DNA from: Roseovarius sp. ZX-A-9
Lineage (GTDB): Bacteria > Pseudomonadota > Alphaproteobacteria > Rhodobacterales > Rhodobacteraceae
Direction of reading: 5' to 3'
Assembly (NCBI RefSeq): GCF_028369135.1
Contig: NZ_JAPWHW010000032.1
Location: forward strand, 1 to 36,249
Length of the DNA stretch: 36,249 bases
This document shows, piece by piece, positions 1 to 7,547 of the stretch (positions are counted from its first letter, which is position 1; each line of letters begins with the position of its first letter). The position numbers and the translations under genes are program-made. Under the pieces are notes generated by a model, which searched no databases, had not been told where the DNA came from, and worked only from the letters and a program-made list of their open reading frames with translations.

Positions 1-398
1 TCGTCGGCCTCTACCGCACGGATACGCTCGGCGATGCGATCGATATGGTCTTTCAATCGCCTGCTGGCGTTGGAAAGTTCGATCGGGCCACCCTCGGGAC
101 CGGAGTGCTCGATGGCAGCGGTCTCCCGCCAGCCCGCCTGCGTCTTGAGATAGAAGATGGACGAGGCCGTATCCCCTGCTCTGGCCTTCTGCAGGAGCCC
201 GTTGGCAACATGCGCAATCGCCTTGGCCTTGCCTCTTTTATAGTGCGCAACAACCTCCTCGTCGCGCGCGCAGATGGCCCGGAAGGTGTTGCGGGCAATC
301 CCGAAGTAATCCGCGATCTGCTCCTGGCTCAGCAAGGCAGCCAAAGTCTCGACCTCCCGGCATTGCGCCGGCGTCAGGGTGATCGGTGGGCGCCCCAT
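1..398 (-). CDS. phage HTH protein, terminase-small-subunit-like (partial)
   Basis: The minus-strand frame opens at an ATG at 398 and runs without a stop off the left edge, giving 132 residues with the C terminus missing. It starts MGRPPITLTPAQ. A helix-turn-helix follows at about residues 23-42 (SQEQIADYFGIARNTFRAI), then a second helical block (HYKRGKAKAIAHVANGLLQKA) and the segment TASSIFYLKTQAGWRE. This last pattern is typical of small phage DNA-binding proteins encoded next to, or acting as, the terminase small subunit. The start overlaps the stop of the upstream membrane-protein gene in a TGATG, so the two are translationally coupled. Which phage step it serves is inferred; it could be a transcriptional regulator. 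Confidence 0.7.
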   Translation of the reverse strand, partial: MGRPPITLTPAQCREVETLAALLSQEQIADYFGIARNTFRAICARDEEVVAHYKRGKAKAIAHVANGLLQKARAGDTASSIFYLKTQAGWRETAAIEHSGPEGGPIELSNASRRLKDHIDRIAERIRAVEAD

Positions 399-610
399 CA
401 GCAGGTCCTCCAGGGGAAGAGACGGCGCAAGACATGGCTGCGCAGGAACGACACGGCCGTGAACGCACCGCTCAGCGTCAGATGCTGCCAGAGCATGACC
501 TGCAGCCCGACCACCGGGAAGATCAGCGCCTGCGTGATCAGGGCGATCATCCAGCCGAGGATCACATTGGTTGCCGCCTCAACTGCCGAGAAGGACCGGC
601 TCTGCCTCAT
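398..610 (-). CDS. small phage membrane protein (DUF7220-like)
   Basis: This 70-residue protein begins MRQSRSFSAVEAATNVILGW and has two hydrophobic stretches, roughly residues 17-35 and 38-55. It ends in a basic tail (RSHVLRRLFPWRTC). The pattern SRSxSxxEAxxN...G...TQ...FP...G followed by FTxxSxxRSxxLRRLF matches a small membrane-protein family frequent in proteobacterial phages, which I recall as DUF7220. The function is unknown. The start overlaps the methyltransferase stop by four bases (ATGA), and its own stop overlaps the next gene. It is therefore the middle gene of a tightly packed phage operon. Confidence 0.75.
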   Translation of the reverse strand: MRQSRSFSAVEAATNVILGWMIALITQALIFPVVGLQVMLWQHLTLSGAFTAVSFLRSHVLRRLFPWRTC

Positions 611-1875
611 GCCGCCCCCCGTTCATCCGAGACATCCGCGAAGGAGCTGTCACTTCCCGCAAGCCGCGCCGCCTGCCCCGTTAAGTTCTGCCAACGCAGC
701 ACTGCAACGTCCACATAGGCCGGATCGAGTTCCATGGCATGACACACCCGCCCGCAGCTCTCCGCCGCAATGATTGTCGTGCCGGAGCCAGAGAAGGGTT
801 CATATACCGCCTGCCCCTGGCTGGAATTGTTCAACATCGGGCGGCGCATGCACTCCACCGGCTTTTGGGTTCCATGAACAGTCTCCGCGTCCTGATCCCG
901 GTTCGGGATCGTCCAGAGCGTGGTCTGCGTGCGATCCCCGGACCAATGCCCCTTGCCGCGCACGCCGTACCAGCAGGGCTCGTGCTGCCAATGATAATGC
1001 CCACGGCTCAGCACCAGCCGCTCCTTGGCCCAGATGATCTGGCTGCGGATATCGAAGCCACTGGCTTGCAGGCTCTCGGCCACGGTCGTCGCATGTAGCG
1101 CGCCGTGCCAGACATAGGCCACGTCACCGGGAAACAGGGCCCAGGCCTCGCGCCAGTCGGCCCGGTCGTCGTTCAACACCTTGCCGGTGCGCTTCGTTTC
1201 CGAGGCCCCTGCCCGATTGCGCCAGTCCGGATCGTACATCACGCCATAAGGTGGGTCCGTGACCATGAGATGCGGTGTGACGCCGCTCAACAGGAGAGCA
1301 ACAGCAGTCGCGTCCGTGGCGTCGCCGCACATCAACCGGTGCGCGCCCAGTTGCCAGAGATCGCCCGGTCGCGAGACCGGGACGTCGGGGGCTTCGGGTG
1401 TCGCTTCCTCTTTCGGATCTCCCGCCCCATGATCCAGCAGTGCATCCAGCTCCGCCCCCTCAAAGCCGATATCGCCCAGATCGATCCCCAGCTCCGAGAG
1501 GTCCGCCAGTTCCAGCCCCAGCAGATCCCGGTCCCACCCCGCCTGCTCGGCCAGTCGGTTATCCGCGAGGACATAGGCCCGCTTCTGCGCCTCAGAGAGA
1601 TGGGTCAGCTCAATCACCGGCACCCGCTCCAGCCCGAGCTTGCGCGCAGCCAGCACCCGACCGTGCCCCGCGATGATACCGCTCTCGGCGTCCACCAGCA
1701 CCGGGTTGTTGAACCCGAACTCCCGGATCGAGTTCGCGATCCTGACCACCTGCGCCTCGCTGTGGGTCCGGGCATTGCGCGCGTAGGGCACGAGGTCCGC
1801 GACCAGGCACATATCGACCGCCCGCGCACCGATCGCGTCATAGCCTGCCGTCTGATTGTGGGATGTTGCTGCCAT
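607..1875 (-). CDS. ParB-domain N6-adenine DNA methyltransferase
   Basis: This 422-residue phage-type DNA modification enzyme fuses two domains. Residues about 20-110 form a ParB/Srx-like nuclease-fold domain, with VPYARNARTHSEAQV, the IIAGHGRVLAARKLG motif and YVLADNRLAEQAGWD. Residues about 170-400 form an adenine methyltransferase of the beta class: the catalytic VTDPPYG motif comes first and the SAM-binding EPFSGSGTTIIAA motif lies near the C terminus. The expected reaction is S-adenosylmethionine-dependent N6 methylation of adenine. No cognate restriction gene is adjacent, so it looks like an orphan methylase that may protect phage DNA or act in regulation. The ATG at 1875 follows a G-rich ribosome binding stretch. 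The stop overlaps the next gene by ATGA. Confidence 0.92.
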   Translation of the reverse strand: MAATSHNQTAGYDAIGARAVDMCLVADLVPYARNARTHSEAQVVRIANSIREFGFNNPVLVDAESGIIAGHGRVLAARKLGLERVPVIELTHLSEAQKRAYVLADNRLAEQAGWDRDLLGLELADLSELGIDLGDIGFEGAELDALLDHGAGDPKEEATPEAPDVPVSRPGDLWQLGAHRLMCGDATDATAVALLLSGVTPHLMVTDPPYGVMYDPDWRNRAGASETKRTGKVLNDDRADWREAWALFPGDVAYVWHGALHATTVAESLQASGFDIRSQIIWAKERLVLSRGHYHWQHEPCWYGVRGKGHWSGDRTQTTLWTIPNRDQDAETVHGTQKPVECMRRPMLNNSSQGQAVYEPFSGSGTTIIAAESCGRVCHAMELDPAYVDVAVLRWQNLTGQAARLAGSDSSFADVSDERGAA

Positions 1876-1892
1876 GCCCCCGCCCTGTGCAA

Positions 1893-1906
1893 TGAACCAG
1901 TGTTCA
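1893..1906. promoter_or_regulatory. 14-bp dyad upstream of the methylase operon
   Basis: The sequence TGAACCAGTGTTCA has perfect 5-bp arms (TGAAC/GTTCA) around four bases. It sits 18 bp upstream of the methyltransferase start. A TATACT-like hexamer (minus strand, 1912-1917) lies just upstream of it. This arrangement would suit an operator overlapping the transcription start, but no regulator is identified and the -35 element is weak. Confidence 0.35.
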
Positions 1907-2281
1907 CGGGCAGTATATCAAATCAGGCAAGTCATTGGAATATTGACATTAAATGACAAGTGACGACAGGATCCGCCATCTTGCAAAGAGAGCATCATAA
2001 TCGCCAGCGCTGGATCGGCTGCACTTACTGCAAGAACTCGGGGCCGAAACGAACCATGAGCCAAGTCGCCCTCATTGATCCGCCCGCGTACCGCACACCA
2101 AACGAGAGCAGGTATCCGCAGCATCGCGTGCGAAGGACTGACATGCGGACGAGGACGAAACCGCTCACGCGGTATTGGCGCTTGTGGCGGGAGCTACGCG
2201 CTGATTTGAGCGGTGGATTTGGTGGATAGGCGCGCCTGTCGGACGATTGGGACCTTCTTAATCTGATGACAGGAGGTTTCG
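1907..2281. other. intergenic stretch without a recognisable gene
   Basis: No reading frame here shows a recognisable domain. A plus-strand frame of 89 codons (1960-2229) has low-complexity, Arg-rich composition and no clear ribosome binding site. The stretch lies between the phage methylase operon and transposon debris, so it is probably decayed mobile DNA. Confidence 0.5.
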
Positions 2282-2431
2282 ATGTCAGATCATTATGTTC
2301 CCAAACTACGTCAGCGTTTTGTCGAAGACATGCAGATCAAGGGACTGCAGCCGAAGACGCAGACGATGTATCTGCGTGCGATGCGGGACTTCACACGGTT
2401 TCTGCCATCTTCGTCTGATGCCCGTTCTTAA
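2282..2431 (+). pseudogene. tyrosine recombinase, N-terminal fragment
   Basis: An ATG 6 bp after a good AGGAGG ribosome binding site opens a 49-residue frame. It reads MSDHYVPKLRQRFVEDMQIK, then GLQPKTQTMYLRAMRDFTRFL, and then leaves homology and stops at TAA. This is the N-terminal SAM-like (core-binding) domain of the phage-integrase/IS91-associated tyrosine recombinases. The full family is about 280-400 residues, so the catalytic R-H-R-Y domain is entirely missing. The homology breaks at about base 2403, where unrelated sequence has been joined. It is a truncated relic, not an active enzyme. Confidence 0.75.
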
Positions 2432-2493
2432 ACAGCTGTGGATGCAGCCCCGCTGCATTGGTCGGACTATCAACCGCAGTACCGGCAAGGCGC

Positions 2494-2634
2494 AAACTTG
2501 TTCTGTGGCGGTACGACTACAACAATGTCAGGCCACACTCGTCGCTTGGTAACGAAACGCCCGCAGAAGCACGCCGGACGCTTGAGAAATTTGAGGGCTC
2601 GGCGCCCGCGCCCATTGCTCACGCCGCCGAATGA
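2494..2634 (+). pseudogene. IS3-family transposase OrfB, C-terminal fragment
   Basis: In frame with the stop at 2632-2634 the sequence reads LVLWRYDYNNVRPHSSLGNE, then TPAEARRTLEKFEG. This is the typical C-terminal end of IS3-family DDE transposases (Y-N-x-x-R-P-H-S-S-L-G), following the last catalytic Glu. There is no start and no catalytic core, so only the last 46 or so codons remain. An IS-type terminal inverted repeat follows at about 2671-2693, which supports this being the right-hand end of an element. Confidence 0.75.
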
Positions 2635-2670
2635 TAGCACACAAATGGAGAGCAAACTCGATTTACGAGT

Positions 2671-2693
2671 GGCCCTGAAAAAGGGGCAGGTCA
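2671..2693 (+). repeat. probable right terminal inverted repeat of the IS3 relic
   Basis: The sequence ending GGGGCAGGTCA at 2683-2693 matches the style of IS3-family ends (TGACCTGCCCC in the outward reading). It lies 37 bp after the transposase-relic stop. The matching left end is not visible, consistent with a one-ended remnant. Confidence 0.45.
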
Positions 2694-2701
2694 AACCGAA
2701 G

Positions 2702-2735
2702 AAACTATGTCGACGTTACCAAACGTCGACAGTTT
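2702..2735. repeat. inverted repeat, 14-bp stem with a two-base bulge
   Basis: Left arm AAACT-AT-GTCGACGTT (2702-2717), loop ACCA, right arm AACGTCGACAGTTT (2722-2735). All 14 positions pair once the AT bulge is skipped. It lies just outside the inferred IS end. It could be a bidirectional terminator or an operator; there is only a short T-rich tail on the plus strand. Confidence 0.5.
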
Positions 2736-2847
2736 AATACGTTTCGGCCAGCAACTTATGTTGCTTTGGCAAAAACAAATAATCAGGCCTGCGGCTACTC
2801 ACCACCGCTAAACTATTTACGTCGCCATAAGACTTTCTTATCGCTGC

Positions 2848-3564
2848 TCAAGCCGCCTCTTTGCGGCGGCGCAACAAACCGAATCCCACAAGGCTTGCAC
2901 CTAGAAACAGTGCAGATGCTGGCAGTGGCACAGCCGAAACTTGAGGCGATACTACTACGTTGTCAATGCTAGCGAACGCATTGTATCCTTGTCGAGTGGT
3001 ATAGCAATACCTAGGTCCACAGCGCCTGACGTTCGCTATACCCAAAAATGAGATATACTGAGTCTCATAAACGTCACCGCCAAGATCAAGCGGCAACCGA
3101 TAACTCACGTCATAAGGGTCGTTATCGCCCCAAATCGCTGTCAATTGTAAGCCTCCATCAAAGTCAGGTGCGTCACTTCCAAACGCGTCCGAAGGCAGGT
3201 TCGCAGAAATTGTTACGGAACGACCAGTATCGATTTGTCTCTTTGTCAAAAGGCCACGTGCGCCAGGTCTCTCGGGCGATATTAAGTTTCCATTGTAGAC
3301 TGCCGAGATGTCGCCCGCTATCCATGCGTTCGACGGGTCCAGCTCTGTGTCAAGCGGAGCGGACCACGTCATCTCAAATGAATTTCCGAAAGCAGATGCA
3401 AAAACATCGTTGCTCGTGAGGGTGAGGTTTCCATCATCGGTTGTGACGGTCTGCTGTAGCGTCCCGGTCACAGTGACCTGATAGATACTCGCCGCGAAAG
3501 CCGAACTGGCACCAAATGCAATTAAAGTAGCTATAGCTGCGGCCGACGTAACTCTGTTGAACAT
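2848..3564 (-). CDS. exported protein with VPLPA-CTERM sorting signal
   Basis: This 238-residue secreted protein has an N-terminal Sec signal peptide (MFNRVTSAAAIATL then IAFGASSAFA, likely cleaved near residue 27). Its C terminus has three parts: VPLPASALFLGASL, a hydrophobic helix, and the basic tail RRRKEAA. Together these are the VPLPA/PEP-CTERM signature handled by exosortase-type sorting in Rhodobacterales. The middle is beta-rich and Thr/Asp-rich without a family I can name. No exosortase gene is in the window, so processing must rely on one elsewhere. I chose the ATG at 3564, not the TTG one codon earlier, because GGAGGAGGG sits 8 bases upstream. Its presence among phage and IS genes suggests it is cargo or a chromosomal remnant. 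Confidence 0.8.
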   Translation of the reverse strand: MFNRVTSAAAIATLIAFGASSAFAASIYQVTVTGTLQQTVTTDDGNLTLTSNDVFASAFGNSFEMTWSAPLDTELDPSNAWIAGDISAVYNGNLISPERPGARGLLTKRQIDTGRSVTISANLPSDAFGSDAPDFDGGLQLTAIWGDNDPYDVSYRLPLDLGGDVYETQYISFLGIANVRRCGPRYCYTTRQGYNAFASIDNVVVSPQVSAVPLPASALFLGASLVGFGLLRRRKEAA

Positions 3565-3949
3565 CAAAAATACCCTCCTCCAATTTCTAATCTGCTAACA
3601 TCCGAGAATTGGGACTTCAATAGAGGTCAAAAAAACAATGTGTTTCAACAACCGAAAGATACTAGGCAGCACACCCAATAACTCTGGTTTTTCTGTTTGG
3701 ATTTGTGTTTCCCTCCCGGTCGAACATTGGGCGGGAGGGAGGGGACAAATGGCGCGATCAGACATGAGCGATCTTGAATGAGAATTCATCAAGGAGGTCG
3801 TAGTCGACCCTTTCAGTGGCGCGAAAACATCCATGTCATCACCCGGCCAATCGGCGGCGGTGACAAAAGTGACAGTTTCCCCATTATCCCCCGTATAGAG
3901 AGACCGAAAAACACCCATACGTAGGATAGTCTGTTTTTTGTCACCTTTG
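3565..3949. other. intergenic region downstream of the primase
   Basis: The region between the primase stop and the VPLPA-CTERM gene carries two inverted repeats, listed separately. A minus-strand frame of 107 codons (3595-3918) starts MGVFRSLYTGDNGE, but both repeats fall within it or overlap its first codons. It has no recognised domain and no convincing ribosome binding site. I do not call it as a gene, though a small phage protein cannot be excluded. Confidence 0.4.
3710..3740. repeat. hairpin, 9-bp perfect stem
   Basis: TCCCTCCCG (3710-3718) pairs perfectly with CGGGAGGGA (3732-3740) across a 13-base loop. There is no T-run on either side, so it is not a clear intrinsic terminator. It may be an mRNA stabiliser or protein-binding element at the end of the phage transcript. 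Confidence 0.45.
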
Positions 3950-3954
3950 TCACC
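3859..3954. repeat. 16-bp long-range inverted repeat at the primase 3' end
   Basis: GGTGACAAAAGTGACA (3859-3874) and TGTCACCTTTGTCACC (3939-3954) are complementary at 15 of 16 positions, and the one mismatch becomes a G-U pair in the minus-strand RNA. They are 64 bases apart. Each arm contains two GTGACA-like units, so the block can also be read as four copies of a GTGACA half-site. The right arm overlaps the primase stop codon (3950-3952). Confidence 0.6.
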
Positions 3955-6265
3955 CCAGTCGCAGTTTCAGGCCGCGCAGACCACGCTGCCTCTTGTTGCG
4001 GGCATCCGGGAAGCCCCGCTGCCGCAACTCCTTGATCAGCGTTCGCTGGGTCCAGGTGCCGAGGCCTTGGCGCTCAGACCAGCTGTTGAACCGAAAGATC
4101 AGGTCCTCCGAGGCGACGAATGCATGCGGGTCCGCATCAGTTTCGTCTTGCAGGAACTGACCCACGGTATCCTCCTCGTCAAAATACGCCGCCGACGCTT
4201 TCGCAATGGAGGGGGGCACGCTCAAACCCTCACCTTGCCACGATAGCGCCCCGTCAATGCACCATCGCAGAATGGCCGGACCTTCGGCCGCCAGCTTGTC
4301 CGGTAAATTCCTATCACGGCGTTCCGCCGGGATGGTGACCGAGAATGGTATCAGGACGACCCGACTGCGGATCGCCTCATCGACTCCACGAAACGACGGC
4401 TGCGTATTACCGGCAATCATCAGGGTCATCTGCGGGTTGAAGTCGAAGAAATCCTGCCGCATGAACCGCGCGGTCAGCCGATCACCGCCTGTGAGGTCCT
4501 TGATCGTGGACTCGTCCCACGTCTTGCCTCGGGGAAGCTCGGAAGCTATGGCCAGACGCGCCCCGTGCAGGCCCGCGACATCCGTAGGATGCCGTTCGGT
4601 CTGGGAATGCAGGAAGGTGGTTGCAGCAACACGCCGACCGTAATCGCCCCAGATATCCAGAAGTGTGTTCAGGAAGACCGACTTACCATTGCGCCCCGCC
4701 CCGTGCAAAAACAGCAGCTTGTGTTCATCGGTGCTGCCCGTGAGCGCATACCCTGCGGCCCTCTGCAAAAACCTGATGGTCGCCATGTCCCCGTCAAAAA
4801 CTTCCGAGAGGAACCGCAGCCACAAGACGGGCTCCACGCCCGGATTGGCGGGCGCGCAGGTCGTGAGGCGACTGATCATGTCGTCCCGCCGGGCGTGTCG
4901 AAGCTCGCCGTTGCGCAGGTCGATTGTGCCGCCGGGTGTGCCGACGAGAAATCGATTGGCATCGAAGGCTTCGTGCGTCGTAGCCGAAGCAGGATTGGCC
5001 CGGGCGAGGCCGGAAACTGCGGCGACGGTCGCACTGCTTCTGAGAACCTTTGCCTGGTCGCGCGCCCAGCTCTTCAGTTTCCGCGCCTCCCGGTCCTGCC
5101 CATCTTGTTCGAGAGACCTGGACTTGTCATCAGCCCAATCGTTCAATTCCGAGGCCCGCATCCGCAAAAAGGATCGCGTGCGCGACATGTGATCCAGCGT
5201 CTCATCCCGTCGCCACTGTGAGCCAGTCCAGAACAGCCATTGCCCCCAGAGGGCGACGTGCCGTGCGTTGTCATCCCAACTGCGGCGACCCAGATCAAGT
5301 GCGAGATGATCATGTGACAGGTCTGGAAGGTCGTCCGAGGTTTCGCGGGCGTTGCCTTTGGTCATCCCGGTATCCGTCCGGCGTCGGGCGATATCAGCGA
5401 GGTTCGCGCCATTCAGACGAGCGCGATGTGCGATCGTGCGCACTGTCACGCCACCGCCGATCGCGAAGCCGCGCCACTTCGCGGCCACTTCACCGGGCCT
5501 GAACTTGACGCCCCGCGCCGACCAGGTATCGGCAATTCCAAGTCCTTCATCGCTGCCGTTAAAATGATCATGCAGCGCCTGCAGCACTTCGATCCAGCCG
5601 TCATATCCATCTGCATCGGGATCGATCCATTCCAGCAGGTCCTCGACCTCGGCTTTCGATGCAGTAATGTCCGTCCCGATGGCGATCGCCGGTTTCGACG
5701 CCGGGATCTCCTCAGAGCCCTTCACCGCCGCGGAACCGGCAGAACCCCGCGTCGGCAGCCAGTCCGGTGCCCGCGCCGGGTCATCATCGGTTTCCCACAG
5801 ATACAGCGCCCCTTCAAAGACGGAGGGCTCGAGGAGGATGTAGCCCCGGTGTTTTATGTCGACGCCATCGCACAGCTTGCCAGCGTATAGGACATCAGGA
5901 TCGGCGCTGAAGATGTAGTGCCTGCCGCCCCTGGGGCTCCGCTGAACCAGCGTGTCCGGCAGATCGCGCCCCTGAATGAACGCGTCCCACCGGCAATCCG
6001 GCTTGTAGAGATCGGGATCAATCGCCACGAGCCCCGATGCCGCGAGGTTGAGCCCGATATTGGCATCGGGCCAGCGGGTCCACCAGGTCCGAACTTTCTC
6101 CGGATCGCGGGACGCGCCCTTGTGACCATTCGCCAGGAGATGCGTGGAAGCCCCCCAAGCATCTCGGCCCTTGGTGCCAGCTCCAATCGGGAAGACATGC
6201 CAGCCTCGACGGGCATATGCGAGGGCGGCGTCGCACAGGGCGGAGGGGTGTTGGGCGTCTTTCAT
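3950..6265 (-). CDS. bifunctional DNA primase-polymerase with phage/plasmid D5-type helicase
   Basis: This 771-residue replication protein joins two modules. Residues about 8-190 are a primase-polymerase (prim-pol) domain: ALAYARRGWHVFPI at the start, an acidic pair in AIDPD (Asp83, Asp85) and the GGRHYIF motif near His116. The C-terminal half (about 430-740) is the D5/P4-type superfamily 3 helicase, with Walker A GAGRNGKS at 522-529 and later MTLMIAGNTQPSF. It would prime and unwind DNA at a phage or plasmid origin. It resembles the P4 alpha/gp5 type in plan and length. The start at 6265 overlaps the stop of the HTH gene (ATGA), so primase translation is coupled to it. The stop lies inside an inverted repeat. 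Confidence 0.9.
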   Translation of the reverse strand: MKDAQHPSALCDAALAYARRGWHVFPIGAGTKGRDAWGASTHLLANGHKGASRDPEKVRTWWTRWPDANIGLNLAASGLVAIDPDLYKPDCRWDAFIQGRDLPDTLVQRSPRGGRHYIFSADPDVLYAGKLCDGVDIKHRGYILLEPSVFEGALYLWETDDDPARAPDWLPTRGSAGSAAVKGSEEIPASKPAIAIGTDITASKAEVEDLLEWIDPDADGYDGWIEVLQALHDHFNGSDEGLGIADTWSARGVKFRPGEVAAKWRGFAIGGGVTVRTIAHRARLNGANLADIARRRTDTGMTKGNARETSDDLPDLSHDHLALDLGRRSWDDNARHVALWGQWLFWTGSQWRRDETLDHMSRTRSFLRMRASELNDWADDKSRSLEQDGQDREARKLKSWARDQAKVLRSSATVAAVSGLARANPASATTHEAFDANRFLVGTPGGTIDLRNGELRHARRDDMISRLTTCAPANPGVEPVLWLRFLSEVFDGDMATIRFLQRAAGYALTGSTDEHKLLFLHGAGRNGKSVFLNTLLDIWGDYGRRVAATTFLHSQTERHPTDVAGLHGARLAIASELPRGKTWDESTIKDLTGGDRLTARFMRQDFFDFNPQMTLMIAGNTQPSFRGVDEAIRSRVVLIPFSVTIPAERRDRNLPDKLAAEGPAILRWCIDGALSWQGEGLSVPPSIAKASAAYFDEEDTVGQFLQDETDADPHAFVASEDLIFRFNSWSERQGLGTWTQRTLIKELRQRGFPDARNKRQRGLRGLKLRLG

Positions 6266-6471
6266 GCGTCACCTCCATCCGGAGCAACTACCCCGCGTCG
6301 TTGCCGCAATTCGAACGCCTCCACATCCGCGCTGCGATAGCGGATAGACCCGCCCAAGACGTACCAAGCCGGCCCATAGTCCTCAGTGCGCCAGCGTTCG
6401 AGCGTTCGACCGCTGATCTGCCAGCGTGTTTCGAGGTCGCGCTGCGTGAGGTAAGGATCGAATTCATTCAT
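6262..6471 (-). CDS. excisionase/AlpA-like helix-turn-helix protein
   Basis: This 69-residue protein starts MNEFDPYLTQRDLETRWQIS and continues GRTLERWRTEDYGPAWYVLG then SIRYRSADVEAFE. This is the winged HTH of MerR/AlpA/excisionase-type small DNA-binding proteins, with the typical 'GG-x-I-R-Y-x-x-x-D-V-x-x-F' wing. A longer frame opens upstream to 6540, but the ATG at 6471 gives the family's usual length and lies at the end of the preceding gene, which it overlaps by eight bases. It probably regulates the replication module or aids excision. The exact role is inferred. Confidence 0.8.
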   Translation of the reverse strand: MNEFDPYLTQRDLETRWQISGRTLERWRTEDYGPAWYVLGGSIRYRSADVEAFELRQRRGVVAPDGGDA

Positions 6472-6643
6472 GACTGAACCCCGCTTGCTCACGCCGGTAA
6501 ACCGCGAACAGCGCGGCGCCGTCAGTGGTCTGCTCGACATAGTGAACCTGGTAATCGTCGCTGCGATTGAAGACGAACTGCAAATCCCAGAGCCTGAACA
6601 GCCCCGGAATCTGCCGGTACTCCGCGTCGCATGATTGCTTCAT
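6464..6643 (-). CDS. small phage protein of unknown function
   Basis: This 59-residue protein begins MKQSCDAEYRQIPGLFRLWD and then reads LQFVFNRSDDYQVHYVEQTT. I chose the ATG at 6643 over earlier in-frame starts because a perfect AGGAGG lies seven bases upstream. It has no transmembrane segment and no recognised domain. It sits between the sigma-like gene and the HTH gene, overlapping the latter by eight bases, so it belongs to the early phage operon. The beta-strand-rich middle might suit a small binding protein, but that is speculation. Confidence 0.6.
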   Translation of the reverse strand: MKQSCDAEYRQIPGLFRLWDLQFVFNRSDDYQVHYVEQTTDGAALFAVYRREQAGFSHE

Positions 6644-6722
6644 GGCAACCTCCTGCATTGCGGCGCCACGGAACTGCGGCACCTGCAGGGAAAAGCCAGT
6701 CAGGAAGGCGGATTGGGACATA

Positions 6723-7433
6723 TCACAGCTCAACCAGATTGGCCTTCACTACAAGACTGGCCATGGCGCGCTGATAGCGCTTGCGAGCCACGTCATAAGA
6801 AAGGCCCAGGGCGCGCGCCGCTTCCTTCTGGCTGAAGCCGAAGACCGCCACCGCCATGACGAGCTCGGCATCCGATCCGACATGCTGACGCAACGTCGAA
6901 AAGACTTCCCGCCCTGGCAGCGCGGGCCATTCGGCAATTGCTGCGCTGTCCTCGATCGCGCGGTCGCGTGTCTCTTCCGTCTGCCGGATCAGTTGGCGCT
7001 TGATGTCCCGCTCGACGTTGCGCAGCAGCGTCGCCGCGATCCTGTTCACCTGGTCCAGGCGGATCGAAGCGATTCCCTGCGACAGTCGCCCCGTCAACTC
7101 CGCCGTCAAGACGTCGGGATCATTTCGGAAAAACCGCATCAGTCGATTGCGCGCTGCGCCGAGGCCGGGCCAGAGCGCGAGAATGACCAGGATGTTGCCA
7201 GCCACGGAATGCTGTGCGTCCGACTGCGCCTCGGAAACGAGAACGCGAAGCACTGCATTCTTTTCCGCAGCCGTTCCAGCATCACCATGCAGAAGCCCGA
7301 GAAGCGCGCCCGGGTCCGGGTAGCCGGCCAGTACAGCCTGCCTGTCTGCCATCTCCCGTAGCTGTTTCTGAAAACCAGTCCGCGCTGTTTGCTCGATGAG
7401 GTGCGCGTGAACCTCGTGCCAGTGAAAAGACAC
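6723..7433 (-). CDS. phage sigma-factor-like regulator (HTH at C terminus)
   Basis: This 236-residue protein has a mostly helical N-terminal two-thirds. The C-terminal segment SDAELVMAVAVFGFSQKEAA then RALGLSYDVARKRYQRAM has the spacing of a sigma-70 region 4 or LuxR-type helix-turn-helix ('F-S-x-x-E-A-A-x-x-L-G-x-S-x-x-x-x-R-x-R-x-x-x-A'). No regions 2 or 3 of a true sigma factor are visible, so it is more likely a phage transcription activator using a sigma-like HTH. The start is a GTG at 7433 without a strong ribosome binding site; a later start is possible. It is the first gene of the run leading to the primase. Confidence 0.65.
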   Translation of the reverse strand: MSFHWHEVHAHLIEQTARTGFQKQLREMADRQAVLAGYPDPGALLGLLHGDAGTAAEKNAVLRVLVSEAQSDAQHSVAGNILVILALWPGLGAARNRLMRFFRNDPDVLTAELTGRLSQGIASIRLDQVNRIAATLLRNVERDIKRQLIRQTEETRDRAIEDSAAIAEWPALPGREVFSTLRQHVGSDAELVMAVAVFGFSQKEAARALGLSYDVARKRYQRAMASLVVKANLVEL

Positions 7434-7507
7434 TCGACGCCAGCCTTTCGGCCGGGCGTCTCGCGCCTCCTAATGGCCAGGTCTGGGCGTCGCGCGCCTC
7501 TGGAATT

Positions 7508-7540
7508 GAAATAAAGTGACCGGCCCCAATGGAGCCGGTC
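7508..7540 (-). terminator. probable intrinsic terminator of the Com-like gene
   Basis: GACCGGC (7518-7524) pairs perfectly with GCCGGTC (7534-7540). On the minus strand the stem is followed by ACTTTATTT. It lies eight bases past the stop of the zinc-finger gene. The T-run is imperfect, so strength is uncertain. Confidence 0.5.
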
Positions 7541-7547
7541 GGTCAGG

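Noticed and set aside
3595..3918. 107-codon minus-strand frame downstream of the primase
   Set aside because: No domain or ribosome binding site, and it contains two structured repeats; kept only as a low-probability small gene in the region note.
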